Below are positions 37,281 through 46,863 of a stretch of 64,000 nucleotides of DNA, piece by piece. The stretch's first letter is position 1, and each line of letters starts with the position of its first letter. The notes beneath the pieces are model-generated. The model was not told the DNA's origin. It searched no databases and saw only the letters and a list, made by a program, of their open reading frames with translations. A program made the position numbers and the translations under genes. Origin of the DNA: Aliivibrio fischeri (lineage in GTDB: Bacteria > Pseudomonadota > Gammaproteobacteria > Enterobacterales > Vibrionaceae); assembly GCA_038993745.2 (NCBI GenBank), contig CP160630.1, forward strand, positions 1,240,001 through 1,304,000, read 5' to 3'.

Positions 37281-38036
37281 ATGAACACATTATCAATTTA
37301 TCGTTTTAAACAGTGGCTAAAAGAAGGTGAGAGTCCGCTAGCTCTGACGCTATTTCGTATAGCGAAATCCATCCGACATTTTGAGTTGCCAACTCCTCGC
37401 CTGCTTAACAAGGTACTTTATGGGTTGCACAAGACTCTATGTACTCAATGGCAAGCGTTTATTCACCTTATTTTTTATGTTCCAGCTTTCAAAGGTCGTT
37501 TAGAAAGTTATGGGAAACGCACACTGCTTTACGGTGGCTTACCCTTCTTTAGTGGTCCTTTAACGATGCGCATTGGTAATGACTGCCGCATTTCAGGGCA
37601 AACGACCTTTAGTGGGCGAACGAATTCAGATAATCCAACCTTAGAAGTGGGAGACAATGTCGATATTTGTTGGCAAACCACTATTGCTGTAGGCAACAAA
37701 GTTATTATTGGTAACAATGTGCGAATTGCAGGACAAGGTTTTTTATGTGGGTATCCAGGACATCCAATTGATCCAACTGAGCGAGCTTTGGGGAAACCTG
37801 ATCTAGATAGTCAAGTGGGCGATATTATCTTAGAGCAAGACGTATGGCTTGGTTCTCGAGTGAGTATTATCGGCAACGTTACGGTTGGTGAAGGAACCAT
37901 TGTTGCATCTGGTAGTGTCGTAACCAAAAGCCTTCCACCTTTTGTACTTGCCGCCGGAAATCCTGCCAAAGTAATCAAAAAACTAGATGTTAATGCATCA
38001 AATACAATCAAAGAGGAAATTCACTATGAAGCCTGA
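37281..38036 (+). CDS. sypM: SypM, hexapeptide-repeat acetyltransferase
   Basis: The start is ATG 37281 with AAGGAA nine bases before it. The 251-residue protein has an N-terminal helical stretch, then a left-handed beta-helix (about 90-225) with IGNDCRISGQTTFSGR, VGNKVIIGNNVRIAGQ and the terminal DVWLGSRVSIIGNVTVGEG, typical of the LpxA/NodL O-acetyltransferases. It probably acetylates a Syp sugar. It starts the third syp transcription unit. Confidence 0.92.
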   Translation: MNTLSIYRFKQWLKEGESPLALTLFRIAKSIRHFELPTPRLLNKVLYGLHKTLCTQWQAFIHLIFYVPAFKGRLESYGKRTLLYGGLPFFSGPLTMRIGNDCRISGQTTFSGRTNSDNPTLEVGDNVDICWQTTIAVGNKVIIGNNVRIAGQGFLCGYPGHPIDPTERALGKPDLDSQVGDIILEQDVWLGSRVSIIGNVTVGEGTIVASGSVVTKSLPPFVLAAGNPAKVIKKLDVNASNTIKEEIHYEA

Positions 38037-39162
38037 TTTGATTGTATTTGGAGAAGATTGGGGAGGACTTCCCTCAAGTACCCAACATTTAATAAAACAG
38101 CTAGCACTTACTCGAAAAGTAGTGTGGATTAACTCTATTGGTTTACGCCAACCTCGCTTCTCAATTCATGATATGAAACGAGTATGGAGAAAGCTGACAC
38201 AAAAAAGAGCAGTTCAAGCTCATAATGAAAATGAGGCTCCGTTTACAACGGTAAATATCAAAACCATCCCTGCACCAAAGGGAACATTTGCTCGTTGGGT
38301 TGCAAAAAAGCTTATCATCAATCAACTTAAGCCTATTTTGCAAAAAGAAAAACTAAACCAACCTATCTTATGGACATCATTACCTACGGTTGCTGATGTG
38401 TGTGGTGAACTAGGTGAAAAAAGCGTTGTTTATTATTGTGGTGACGATTTTGGTGCATTAGCTGGTGTTGACCACAGCACAGTAATACAGCATGAACAAA
38501 AACTCATTGATAAAGCGGATCTCATCCTAGCCGCCAGTAAAGAGTTACTAATAAAATTTCCTAAGAGAAAAACCCAACTATTAACCCATGGTGTTGATTT
38601 CACATTATTTAATCAACCAGTACCAAGAGCAAAAGATTTGCCTAATGATGGGCGCCCTATTGCTGGCTTTTATGGCAGTCTATCCGATTGGCTTGATTAC
38701 GACTTACTAAATCAAGTCATTGCAGAAAACCCACTTTGGCATTTCGTTTTTATCGGAAAAAATGAATTAACGTATAACCCATTTAAAAATCACTCTAATT
38801 TGCACTTACTTGGGCCCAAAATGCACTACCACTTGCCAAGATACAGTCAACATTGGCAGGTAAACTTACTCCCATTTGTTGATAACGAACAAATCAGAGC
38901 CTGTAATCCTCTAAAATTATTGGAATATCTGGCGACAGGAACGCCTATTATTAGTACCTCATTTCCTGCATTAACACCTTATATTGCTGAAATTCACACT
39001 GTAAATTCAGTTCAAGACTTTACGATTCACTTAAACAGTATTCATTCTAATTGGCTCAATACATCAATACATAAAAAGAACACTCAACAAGCCGCATTAA
39101 CTAAAAAACATACATGGCAGGCAAAAGCTCAACAGCTTGATGTGTGGTTGGAGGCATTATGA
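38026..39162 (+). CDS. sypN: SypN, glycosyltransferase
   Basis: ATG 38026 overlaps the sypM end by eleven bases and has AGAGGAA before it; upstream in-frame codons lack a site. The 378-residue GT-B protein has an N-terminal domain with WGGLPSSTQHLI and IGLRQPRF and a donor domain with AGFYGSLSDWLDYDLL and ACNPLKLLEYLATGTPIIST. It is similar to GT1/4 enzymes that add a sugar to lipid-linked intermediates. Confidence 0.9.
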   Translation: MKPDLIVFGEDWGGLPSSTQHLIKQLALTRKVVWINSIGLRQPRFSIHDMKRVWRKLTQKRAVQAHNENEAPFTTVNIKTIPAPKGTFARWVAKKLIINQLKPILQKEKLNQPILWTSLPTVADVCGELGEKSVVYYCGDDFGALAGVDHSTVIQHEQKLIDKADLILAASKELLIKFPKRKTQLLTHGVDFTLFNQPVPRAKDLPNDGRPIAGFYGSLSDWLDYDLLNQVIAENPLWHFVFIGKNELTYNPFKNHSNLHLLGPKMHYHLPRYSQHWQVNLLPFVDNEQIRACNPLKLLEYLATGTPIISTSFPALTPYIAEIHTVNSVQDFTIHLNSIHSNWLNTSIHKKNTQQAALTKKHTWQAKAQQLDVWLEAL

Positions 39163-40658
39163 TCACTTTAAGCCAACGTATTTTTATTATTTTAGAATCA
39201 GCATGGCGTCGTCGCTATTTGATTGTCTTACCCATTATATTAATGCCTTTTATTGGATTAACTATTGCGAAGTTAGCACCAAAGCATTATGACTCTCACA
39301 CCAGTATGTTGATCCAAGAAACAGCGAAAATGAACCCATTCCTAGAAGATTTAGCCGTTTCGACCATGTTAAAAGAGCGATTAAGTGCTTTACAAACACT
39401 TTTACATAGTCGTCATATTTTAGGCTCAGTTGCAGAGGAGCGAGGTTATATTCATGAGTCAATGTCCCCTCAAGCCATTGATAATGAAATCAATCAACTA
39501 TCCGCCAACTTATCTGTCAGCATGGCCGGTAAAGATTTAATTCGTATTGATTATCGAGCAAATAATCCTGATGGCATGAAAGATACGCTAGAGGCAGTTA
39601 GTCGTCATTTTACTGAACAACTTTTGGCTCCAGAACGTTCATCAATGAAGGATTCAAGTCAATTCCTCTCTGATAATATTGAATTTCGTCGACAAGAATT
39701 AGATGCCGCAGAAGAAAAATTAGCCGAATTTAAAAGCCAAGAAAATACCGTACTACCTGAAATGCAGCTCACAAGCTTAGATAGGCTAACCAAACTAAAA
39801 CAACGTTTATACGAACGACAAGCCGAGCTCGCTGGTGCGAAAAAACGCTTAGGTTCAATCGATCTTCAACTTTCAAAAACCAATCCAGTAATAGGAAAAA
39901 TAGAAGAACAAATCATTCGAATTCGTGGTGAACTGACTTTATTACAAGCTAAATACACCCCTCAACACAGTAAAGTTCAAGGAAAGTTACGTAATTTAAA
40001 CCGTCTAGAAGAAGAGCGTTCTCGCTTACTTTCACAAACTCAACCGGGCTTAAGTAGTGAGCAATTATGGGACATAGCAAGTAGCAACAGTGTTGAAGAT
40101 TTAGCAAAAGCGCCGCCAATACTTCTATCTCAATTAGAAGAGCTACAACAAGCAACCAGTAAAGTTGATGCATTAACAGAAGAAACACGAGTTCTCGAAA
40201 GCATGATCAAGGATATTGAACTACAAGCATCCACATTTGGACAAAACGAAAAAGTACTTTATCAATTACAACGAGATCTCACACTAAAACGTGAACTCTA
40301 TAATGATCTAGTTGAGCGATTTGAAATGGCAAAACTTACTCGTTCACTGGGTGTTTTTGAGCAAGAAAAACGAGTAAAAATTATTGATCGACCTTATACA
40401 CCAAGTGGTCCTTCAAACTTACCCACCATTCTATATGCTATTGCAGGCATTGCTGGAGGAATAGGATTAGGCATAGGTATGGCAGTAATTGCCGAATTAT
40501 GCGACACCAGTATTCGAAGAAAAGACGAAATTAAAATACTGAGCTCAGCCCCTGTTCTTAGTCGTATACCGCCACAGCCCGTGAAATGTTTTCATCAAAC
40601 TGAAGAAAACCCAACAGTAGCAGACAACTTACTGGCAAACATATCTAAAGCAAATTAA
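39159..40658 (+). CDS. sypO: SypO, Wzz/PCP chain-length regulator
   Basis: ATG 39159 follows GGAGG and overlaps the sypN stop. The 499-residue protein has two membrane helices (about 17-38 and 425-450) around a long periplasmic coiled coil (about 170-400; FRRQELDAAEEKLAEFKSQE), the PCP/Wzz-GumC layout. The second segment is preceded by the Pro-rich RPYTPSGPSNLP. It lacks a kinase domain; SypD would be its cytoplasmic partner. Confidence 0.92.
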   Translation: MITLSQRIFIILESAWRRRYLIVLPIILMPFIGLTIAKLAPKHYDSHTSMLIQETAKMNPFLEDLAVSTMLKERLSALQTLLHSRHILGSVAEERGYIHESMSPQAIDNEINQLSANLSVSMAGKDLIRIDYRANNPDGMKDTLEAVSRHFTEQLLAPERSSMKDSSQFLSDNIEFRRQELDAAEEKLAEFKSQENTVLPEMQLTSLDRLTKLKQRLYERQAELAGAKKRLGSIDLQLSKTNPVIGKIEEQIIRIRGELTLLQAKYTPQHSKVQGKLRNLNRLEEERSRLLSQTQPGLSSEQLWDIASSNSVEDLAKAPPILLSQLEELQQATSKVDALTEETRVLESMIKDIELQASTFGQNEKVLYQLQRDLTLKRELYNDLVERFEMAKLTRSLGVFEQEKRVKIIDRPYTPSGPSNLPTILYAIAGIAGGIGLGIGMAVIAELCDTSIRRKDEIKILSSAPVLSRIPPQPVKCFHQTEENPTVADNLLANISKAN

Positions 40659-40702
40659 AAATGAATCTCTTATTAATGTGAAACTTCAGATTACTAAATT
40701 CA

Positions 40703-40717
40703 TTCTCAATTTGAGAA
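40703..40717. promoter_or_regulatory. SypG enhancer (SE) match upstream of sypP
   Basis: TTCTCAATTTGAGAA, the same 15 bases as upstream of sypI. It ends 47 bases before the sigma-54 element. Confidence 0.82.
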
Positions 40718-40764
40718 AAAGAAAAAATCAACAATCAACCTATTGAATAATAAAGAAATTTTAA

Positions 40765-40781
40765 TTGGCACAATCTCTGCA
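40765..40781 (+). promoter_or_regulatory. sigma-54 promoter of sypP
   Basis: TTGGCACAATCTCTGCA has GG and GC separated by ten bases. It lies about 35 bases before the sypP ATG. Confidence 0.87.
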
Positions 40782-40815
40782 ATTTGTACATTAGAATCAC
40801 AAATAGGAGTGCGAT

Positions 40816-41904
40816 ATGAAAACCATTATTCACGTTGTCCAACACCTTTCACCTGGCGGGTTAGAAAGTATGGTATTAGATATGTTGGAGTTTACAAGCC
40901 AAGAACATCGCATCATTATTGTGAGCTTAGATGGTGCCTATGAAAAAACATTGGAAAATTGGCCAAGGTTACAACGTTATCAAGACCAAATTATATGTTT
41001 GAATAAATCAGCAGGATTTTCCTTTAAAGTAATAAAACAACTACTTAATTTATTTAAAACCTATAACGCAACGGTTGTACACTCTCATCATATAGGGCCA
41101 TTAATTTACTCTGGAATTGCAGCCAAACTGAATAAAAAAATAAATCATGTTCATACAGAACACGATGCATGGCACCTCAATGCTAGCAAACATCGTCGAT
41201 TACAACGATTTGCTCTTTCTCTGTCTCAACCTAAATTAGTTGCAGATGCCAGTTTTGTAAAAAAAGCACTTAACAACATTTTTAATAGCTACCCTATTTA
41301 CACAATAAAAAATGGCATTAACCCATACAAATTCAGCATCGGTGATAAACAAAAAGCAAGAAATAAACTCAATATAATATTACCTGTTAATTCCATTGTT
41401 GTTGGTAATGCTGGGCGACTAGAAACTGTAAAAGGTCAATTAAACCTGATTGAAGCATTCCGTTTTTTAAATTCTAAATATCACTTACTGCTTGCAGGTT
41501 CTGGCTCCCAAAAAGAGCACTTAATGCAACTAGTTAAACGATATCACTTAGAAGATAGAGTGCACTTTTTAGGACATATCGATCATATGCCGACCTTTTA
41601 TCACGCATTAGATTTATTTTGTCTTCCTTCAAATAACGAAGGATTCCCATTATCGACGCTGGAGGCTCAGGCTTGTGGGATCCCTTGTATCGCAAATGAT
41701 GTTGGTGGAGTAAGTGAAACTCTATGTCCAAAATCCAGCATTTTAGTCAGTAACAATGCTGCTATAACATTAGCTCAAGCCATTGAATCAATGACACACA
41801 AAACCAGAAAATTCTCTTCACGAGATTTCATTTTAAAAAATAACCATGCTCAATCGATGGTTAATGCATATGAAGAGTTATATTTTGAAGGAGCAAATCT
41901 ATGA
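40816..41904 (+). CDS. sypP: SypP, glycosyltransferase family 4
   Basis: The 362-residue GT-B protein has AGGAG before its start. The N-terminal domain carries HLSPGGLESMVLDML; the donor domain has VGNAGRLETVKGQLNLIEAF, LAGSGSQKEHLMQLV and NNEGFPLSTLEAQACGIPCI. It opens the fourth syp transcription unit and overlaps sypQ as ATGA. The sugar substrate is unknown. Confidence 0.93.
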   Translation: MKTIIHVVQHLSPGGLESMVLDMLEFTSQEHRIIIVSLDGAYEKTLENWPRLQRYQDQIICLNKSAGFSFKVIKQLLNLFKTYNATVVHSHHIGPLIYSGIAAKLNKKINHVHTEHDAWHLNASKHRRLQRFALSLSQPKLVADASFVKKALNNIFNSYPIYTIKNGINPYKFSIGDKQKARNKLNIILPVNSIVVGNAGRLETVKGQLNLIEAFRFLNSKYHLLLAGSGSQKEHLMQLVKRYHLEDRVHFLGHIDHMPTFYHALDLFCLPSNNEGFPLSTLEAQACGIPCIANDVGGVSETLCPKSSILVSNNAAITLAQAIESMTHKTRKFSSRDFILKNNHAQSMVNAYEELYFEGANL

Positions 41905-43088
41905 ATCTTTTTCTTATCATCATCACATCGTTAAGTATTGGTATCGTAATATACCATCATGCTCTTTACCCTATACTATTACGCTGGTTTGCTTCTCGTC
42001 GCCCAATAAAAGCAATAAAGCCAACCTGTAGAAACTTTGCTGAATCAAAAAAAGATCGTACATTGCCGTCAATAACCATGATCATTCCAGCTTATAACGA
42101 GTCACAATGGATTGCTGAAAAAATTCGCAATTTATCTTGTTTAGATTATCCATCATCAAAATTAAAAATTATCATCGCATGTGATGGATGTACTGATGAC
42201 ACTGTTACTATTGCTTATAACACTATACAAGAAGCTCTATGTGCAGATACCCACTTTGAAATTTTAGATTTTGAACATAATCGAGGAAAAGTGGCCTTAC
42301 TTAATCAACTTATTCCTCAATATCAGTCAAGTGATGTCATTGCTCTGAGTGATGTTTCAGCCCTGCTTTCTTACGATGCATTGTTAATTGCAGCTAAACA
42401 TTTCGAGAACAAAAATGTTGGTGTTGTAAATCCTACTTATCATTTATTAACACCTTCCTCTGAAGGCGAAAAGAAATATTGGGAGTATCAAACCCTTATT
42501 AAACAACAAGAAGCAACATTAGGTTCAAGCTTAGGATCTCATGGGGCTTTTTATCTATTTCGTTCCGAGCTATTTATTCATCTAGAGTCAGATACCATTA
42601 ATGATGATTTTATTTTACCCATGATGATAGTAAAACAAGGTTATCAAGCAGTATACGACCCAAGCATTCTAGCAGTAGAACTAGAACGCGTAGTACAAGA
42701 AGAAGACTTTTCTCGAAGATTAAGAATTTCAGCAGGGAATGTACAACAATTATTCCGTCTAGTTACCTTGTTTAACCCTAAATACAAAGGAACAGCATTT
42801 ACCTTTTTCTCTGGTAAAGGGTTAAGAGCAATGATGCCATATTTCATGCTTATTGCGTATATCGGCTCAGCTTGCCTTTTATCTAACCCTTTATTTTTAA
42901 TCGCATTTATTGGACAAACCATTGGATATTGCATAGGGGTTATTAGTTTATTCTTACCTGCATTATTTTCAAATAAATATTGTCAGATCCTTGCCTATTT
43001 AATATCAGGTCACACTGCCAATTTACTCGGTGGATTAAATTATCTATTAAAAAAACCAACCGCTCCGTGGACTCGAGTTCAAAAATAA
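41901..43088 (+). CDS. sypQ: SypQ, membrane family 2 glycosyltransferase
   Basis: The 395-residue protein has an N-terminal membrane helix, a GT2 domain (about 50-290) with MIIPAYNES, IACDGCTDDT, LSDVSALLS (DxS) and NDDFILP, then several C-terminal membrane helices. It shows the BcsA/PgaC-like layout. AAGGAG lies before the start. Confidence 0.92.
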   Translation: MNLFLIIITSLSIGIVIYHHALYPILLRWFASRRPIKAIKPTCRNFAESKKDRTLPSITMIIPAYNESQWIAEKIRNLSCLDYPSSKLKIIIACDGCTDDTVTIAYNTIQEALCADTHFEILDFEHNRGKVALLNQLIPQYQSSDVIALSDVSALLSYDALLIAAKHFENKNVGVVNPTYHLLTPSSEGEKKYWEYQTLIKQQEATLGSSLGSHGAFYLFRSELFIHLESDTINDDFILPMMIVKQGYQAVYDPSILAVELERVVQEEDFSRRLRISAGNVQQLFRLVTLFNPKYKGTAFTFFSGKGLRAMMPYFMLIAYIGSACLLSNPLFLIAFIGQTIGYCIGVISLFLPALFSNKYCQILAYLISGHTANLLGGLNYLLKKPTAPWTRVQK

Positions 43089-43102
43089 CAGAGGATTTTA
43101 TT

Positions 43103-43747
43103 ATGATAGATTCATATTACACAATGAACCAATCGACCATTAAAGCCAAACGTGCTTTTGATGTTTGTTTATCCATTATAGGCTTAATGCTTACGCTTCC
43201 ACTTTTTCCATTTATTGCTCTAGCGATTAAGTTAGATTCAAAAGGCCCAGTTTTTTACCGTCAACTTCGAGTTGGAAAAGCCATGCCAGATCAAATTCAT
43301 GTTTTTGAAATGATAAAATTTAGAAGTATGGTGCAAGATGCAGAAGTGGCTACTGGGGCAACCCTTGCAACAAAAGGCGACAGTAGAGTAACTACCGTTG
43401 GTCGTATATTGCGAAAAACACGCTTAGACGAGTTACCACAATTTTTTAATGTAATAAATGGAGATATGTCTCTTGTAGGGCCTCGACCTGAAAGACCAAC
43501 CTTTTATAATAAATTAGAACGTGAAATCCCTTATTTTAGTGAAAGAACTTATGGAGTATTACCGGGTATTACAGGATTAGCTCAAATTAACCAAGGTTAT
43601 GATACGTGTATTGAAGATGTTCGTTCAAAGGTGGGATTTGATCATAGCTACGCTCTATCGTTAACATCAATTTCAGGATGGATTAAATCTGATCTTTATA
43701 TCCTTCTAATGACAATTAAAGTAATGATATTTGCTCGAGGTCAATAA
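43103..43747 (+). CDS. sypR: SypR, undecaprenyl-phosphate sugar phosphotransferase
   Basis: ATG 43103 has AGAGGA eight bases upstream. The 214-residue product has KRAFDVCLSIIGLMLTLPL, a membrane helix, then MIKFRSMVQDAE, RLDELPQFFNVINGDMSLVG and PRPERPTF, the PF02397 signature. Such enzymes (WbaP/WcaJ type) start the repeat unit by moving a sugar-1-phosphate to undecaprenyl phosphate. It is the last syp gene; no clear terminator follows before binA. Confidence 0.94.
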   Translation: MIDSYYTMNQSTIKAKRAFDVCLSIIGLMLTLPLFPFIALAIKLDSKGPVFYRQLRVGKAMPDQIHVFEMIKFRSMVQDAEVATGATLATKGDSRVTTVGRILRKTRLDELPQFFNVINGDMSLVGPRPERPTFYNKLEREIPYFSERTYGVLPGITGLAQINQGYDTCIEDVRSKVGFDHSYALSLTSISGWIKSDLYILLMTIKVMIFARGQ

Positions 43748-43967
43748 AATCATAACGGTTTCTATTTGAATTTTATATACAATTTACCTTTAACCACTCA
43801 AATTTTATGTGTATTACAAATGGAAATTTTATGATTCCATGCGAGCTAACTAATTAATTTATAAATAGACGTGCTTTGCAGTTATCAAATTTAAGACAAA
43901 TAATGAATGGAATAAACTGCTACTATCTAACGAATAGCTATCAACTATTAGGAAATGGATACCTGAT

Positions 43968-45860
43968 ATGCAAAAAACGTTAACGTCTGCCATCGACATT
44001 CCTGAACAAATGCAAAACGATTGGCAAAATATGCTCGATATTTTATCGAATGTAATTAATGTACCTGCTGCATTAATTATGCGTATTTATGATAATGACA
44101 TTAAAGTTTTTTCATCAAGTTCTTCCACAGAAAATCCTTACATTAAAGGAGCAACAGAAAAGCTCAACCAAGGGCTATATTGCGAAACCGTAATAAAAGA
44201 AAGACAAGAATTAACCGTATTTAATGCCTTGGTAGATCCTGAATGGAACAGCAACCCCGATCTTAAACAAAATATGATCGCCTATTGTGGGTTACCCCTT
44301 TATTGGCCAGACAATACCCCTTTTGGCACCCTATGTATTCTAGACAAAAAAGAAAATCACTTTTCACCGACTTATCAAAAGTTGATGAAAACCTATCAGC
44401 ATTCGATTGAAGCCCAACTCAACACGTTATATCAACATGCTGATTTACTTAACCGTCACAAAGAGCTGCAGGCAGAAGTTGCAAGAACAACTCAGCATCT
44501 GAATGAAATAAATATCAAGTTATCCAATGAAATTGATTGTCGACGAGCAGCAGAGCAAAAAGTTGAGTATCATAAAAATCATGATGTTAATACGGGTTTT
44601 CTAAACCCCATCGCTATTCATAGACATGTTGATAATCTAATAAAAAACGAAACTAAATTTGTACTTTTGCATATACATTTTGCTAATAGTCGTAAAATAC
44701 AACAAGAATACGGTTATCAAGCGTTTGACTCTTTATTAATAGAATACCGTTCAAAGCTAACAAAAATCACTGATACTTCAGTTACTGGGCGCTTAGGTTC
44801 ATCGGATATTTTATTGATTATTCAGACAGATAAAGAAAAGCTGCCACAGCTGTGCCAACATTTATCTGAAATAGGCCAAGCAAACTACACGGCAAATGAA
44901 CAATCTCTACATCTGCAAACTTATGTTGGAGCAGTACATTCTAAAGAAGGTATATCTCGTTCAGATTTACTGCAATTTGCTTACGATACCGTTGTAAAAT
45001 GCCAAAGCTTAGGTAAAACTTTTACCATTGCAGACGTATCACTGCCTACTCAATCGTCATTATCTGAGCATAAAATTGAGCGCTATTTATTAGAAGCCGT
45101 TCGTAATCACGATCTATTCTTAAACTATCAACCTAAAGTATGCCCAGTAAATAAAAAATGGATTGGTTGTGAAGCACTATTACGCTGGAATCACCCACAT
45201 TTAGGTGCAATCGCTAATGACGTATTAATCCAATTAGCAGAACGAAATGGCCTTATTTATGAGCTAGGGAACTTTGCACTTAGAAACGCAATTCAACAGG
45301 CATCTGAGTGGATCCTACATTCACCAAACTTTGTCATGGCCGTAAATATTTCTGCTGTCCAACTAAAAGATCCCCACTTTGTAACTCACATAAAACAATT
45401 ACTTAGTTTATATCAACTACCTTCAAAAAACCTTGAACTAGAAGTAACAGAAAGTGGCTTAATTTCTGATGAGCCGCTGGCAATTACAACATTAAGCCAA
45501 TTGAATAATATGGGAATTTCTATTGCATTAGATGATTTTGGAACAGGTTATGCCTCATTCCAATACCTTAAAAAATACCCATTCAGTTCATTAAAAATTG
45601 ATAAAAGTTTTATTGCCAATATTGAACAAAATGAAGACGACCAAAACATTGTTTGTGCAATGATCAACATAGCCAAAAAACTGCAACTTAAAGTTGTGGT
45701 TGAAGGCGTTGAAAACCAAAACCAAGAAGCGTTTGTAGTTAAAGAAGGTATTGACTTAATTCAAGGTTATCTTTATTCCAAACCCATTTCCGCAACCGAT
45801 TTTGAAGAAGGTTTATTTAATCAATCTTCAATTGGTACCCCCTACTTTCAGTTTGTGTAA
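43968..45860 (+). CDS. binA: BinA, GAF-GGDEF-EAL c-di-GMP phosphodiesterase
   Basis: The 630-residue cytoplasmic protein has a GAF domain (about 15-150), a coiled coil (about 160-200), a degenerate GGDEF domain (about 200-350; the motif reads GSSDI) and an EAL domain (about 365-615) with EALLRWNHP, NISAVQL, EVTESGL, DDFGTGYASF, KIDKSFI and VEGVEN. The position right after sypR is that of binA, shown in V. fischeri to lower c-di-GMP and inhibit syp-dependent biofilm and cellulose. It has its own 220-base upstream gap. Confidence 0.94.
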   Translation: MQKTLTSAIDIPEQMQNDWQNMLDILSNVINVPAALIMRIYDNDIKVFSSSSSTENPYIKGATEKLNQGLYCETVIKERQELTVFNALVDPEWNSNPDLKQNMIAYCGLPLYWPDNTPFGTLCILDKKENHFSPTYQKLMKTYQHSIEAQLNTLYQHADLLNRHKELQAEVARTTQHLNEINIKLSNEIDCRRAAEQKVEYHKNHDVNTGFLNPIAIHRHVDNLIKNETKFVLLHIHFANSRKIQQEYGYQAFDSLLIEYRSKLTKITDTSVTGRLGSSDILLIIQTDKEKLPQLCQHLSEIGQANYTANEQSLHLQTYVGAVHSKEGISRSDLLQFAYDTVVKCQSLGKTFTIADVSLPTQSSLSEHKIERYLLEAVRNHDLFLNYQPKVCPVNKKWIGCEALLRWNHPHLGAIANDVLIQLAERNGLIYELGNFALRNAIQQASEWILHSPNFVMAVNISAVQLKDPHFVTHIKQLLSLYQLPSKNLELEVTESGLISDEPLAITTLSQLNNMGISIALDDFGTGYASFQYLKKYPFSSLKIDKSFIANIEQNEDDQNIVCAMINIAKKLQLKVVVEGVENQNQEAFVVKEGIDLIQGYLYSKPISATDFEEGLFNQSSIGTPYFQFV

Positions 45861-45932
45861 TGGGCACTCTAAAATATCATTATAGAAAGAAGCAGAAGAT
45901 CTGATACTCTTGCTAACAAATATCATAATAAA

Positions 45933-46496
45933 ATGAACTCAGTCAGCATGAATATTCAAAAAATAGAACAAGAAGTACAGCAATGGTTAGAAGATGTGGT
46001 CATCGGCCTCAATCTTTGCCCTTTTGCAGCAAAACCTAACCGTAATAAACAAATCAAAATTTTTGTATCTGAAGCAACAACAGAAGAAGCATTACTTGAA
46101 GATATTCTTCAAGAGTTGATGAATTTAGATTCAAAAACGGCTGAAGAGCTAGAAACAACACTCGTTGCGATTCCTAATATGCTGCAAGACTTTATGGATT
46201 ATAACTTCTTCTTGGATTGGGTTGACGCACTCATCAAACAGCAAGAATGGGAAGGTATTTATCAAATTGCGACGTTCCATCCTGATTACTGTTTTGGTGG
46301 TGCAGAGCCTGAAGATGATGAGAACCTAACCAATCGCTCTCCATATCCTGTCCTTCACCTTATTCGTGAAGAAAGCATGGAAAAAGTCCTAAAACACTAT
46401 CCAAATCCAGAGGCAATTCCAGATACAAATATTGCACGTGTTGAAGCGTTAACCTTAGAAGAACGTCGTAAGCTATTCCCTTACTTGTTCGTATAA
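45933..46496 (+). CDS. DUF1415 family protein
   Basis: This 187-residue soluble protein has the DUF1415 features VQQWLEDVVIGLNLCPFA and FHPDYCFGGAEPEDDEN, with conserved Cys in both. Its biochemical role is unknown. An alternative start lies at 45948; neither has a strong ribosome site. It is widely kept in Vibrionaceae and unrelated to syp in function as far as is known. Confidence 0.85.
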   Translation: MNSVSMNIQKIEQEVQQWLEDVVIGLNLCPFAAKPNRNKQIKIFVSEATTEEALLEDILQELMNLDSKTAEELETTLVAIPNMLQDFMDYNFFLDWVDALIKQQEWEGIYQIATFHPDYCFGGAEPEDDENLTNRSPYPVLHLIREESMEKVLKHYPNPEAIPDTNIARVEALTLEERRKLFPYLFV

Positions 46497-46536
46497 GATA
46501 GGCTAGCAGCCATTAAGAAATAATTGAGAGAAATCG

Positions 46537-46764
46537 ATGAAACGAGTTGTTTTATATGTTGCAGACAAATGCCCTCACTGCAAAGAAGCGCAACGCTACC
46601 TTGATTCTAAAGGCATTAAGTATCGTTTAACTAACGCAAAGATGCAGCGTGGCCGTAAAGAGTTAGAAGCCATTGGTGCTCGCTCTGTGCCAGTATTAAA
46701 AATCGGCGATCAAATGATGGCTGGTTGGAATCAAAAGAATTTCGATAAGATATATAATAGTTAA
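46537..46764 (+). CDS. glutaredoxin-like protein
   Basis: The 75-residue protein has a thioredoxin fold pattern with redox motif CPHC at residues 13-16 and cis-proline SVPV at about 52. Length and motif suit a small glutaredoxin/NrdH-type dithiol protein. TGAGAG lies before the ATG. It follows the DUF1415 gene by 40 bases and may be cotranscribed. A terminator follows. Confidence 0.88.
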   Translation: MKRVVLYVADKCPHCKEAQRYLDSKGIKYRLTNAKMQRGRKELEAIGARSVPVLKIGDQMMAGWNQKNFDKIYNS

Positions 46765-46768
46765 TTAA

Positions 46769-46799
46769 AAATGGAGCTTATTTATAAGCTCCATTTTTT
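46769..46799. terminator. bidirectional terminator
   Basis: A 12-bp stem (AAATGGAGCTTA with its complement) with a four-base loop is followed by a T run. It lies between convergent genes. Confidence 0.87.
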
Positions 46800-46863
46800 C
46801 ACACACTTATAAATTTAAAAACACTCTCAATAAGATATTAATATTTTCAAAAATTAATTTATA

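Noticed and set aside
40743..40943. Open frame of 66 residues across the sypP start
   Set aside because: It overlaps the sigma-54 promoter and sypP in another frame and has no ribosome site; a shadow of sypP.
43748..43967. Sigma-54 promoter or SE for binA
   Set aside because: No TTGGCAC-N-GC or TTCTCANNNTGM match found in this gap.
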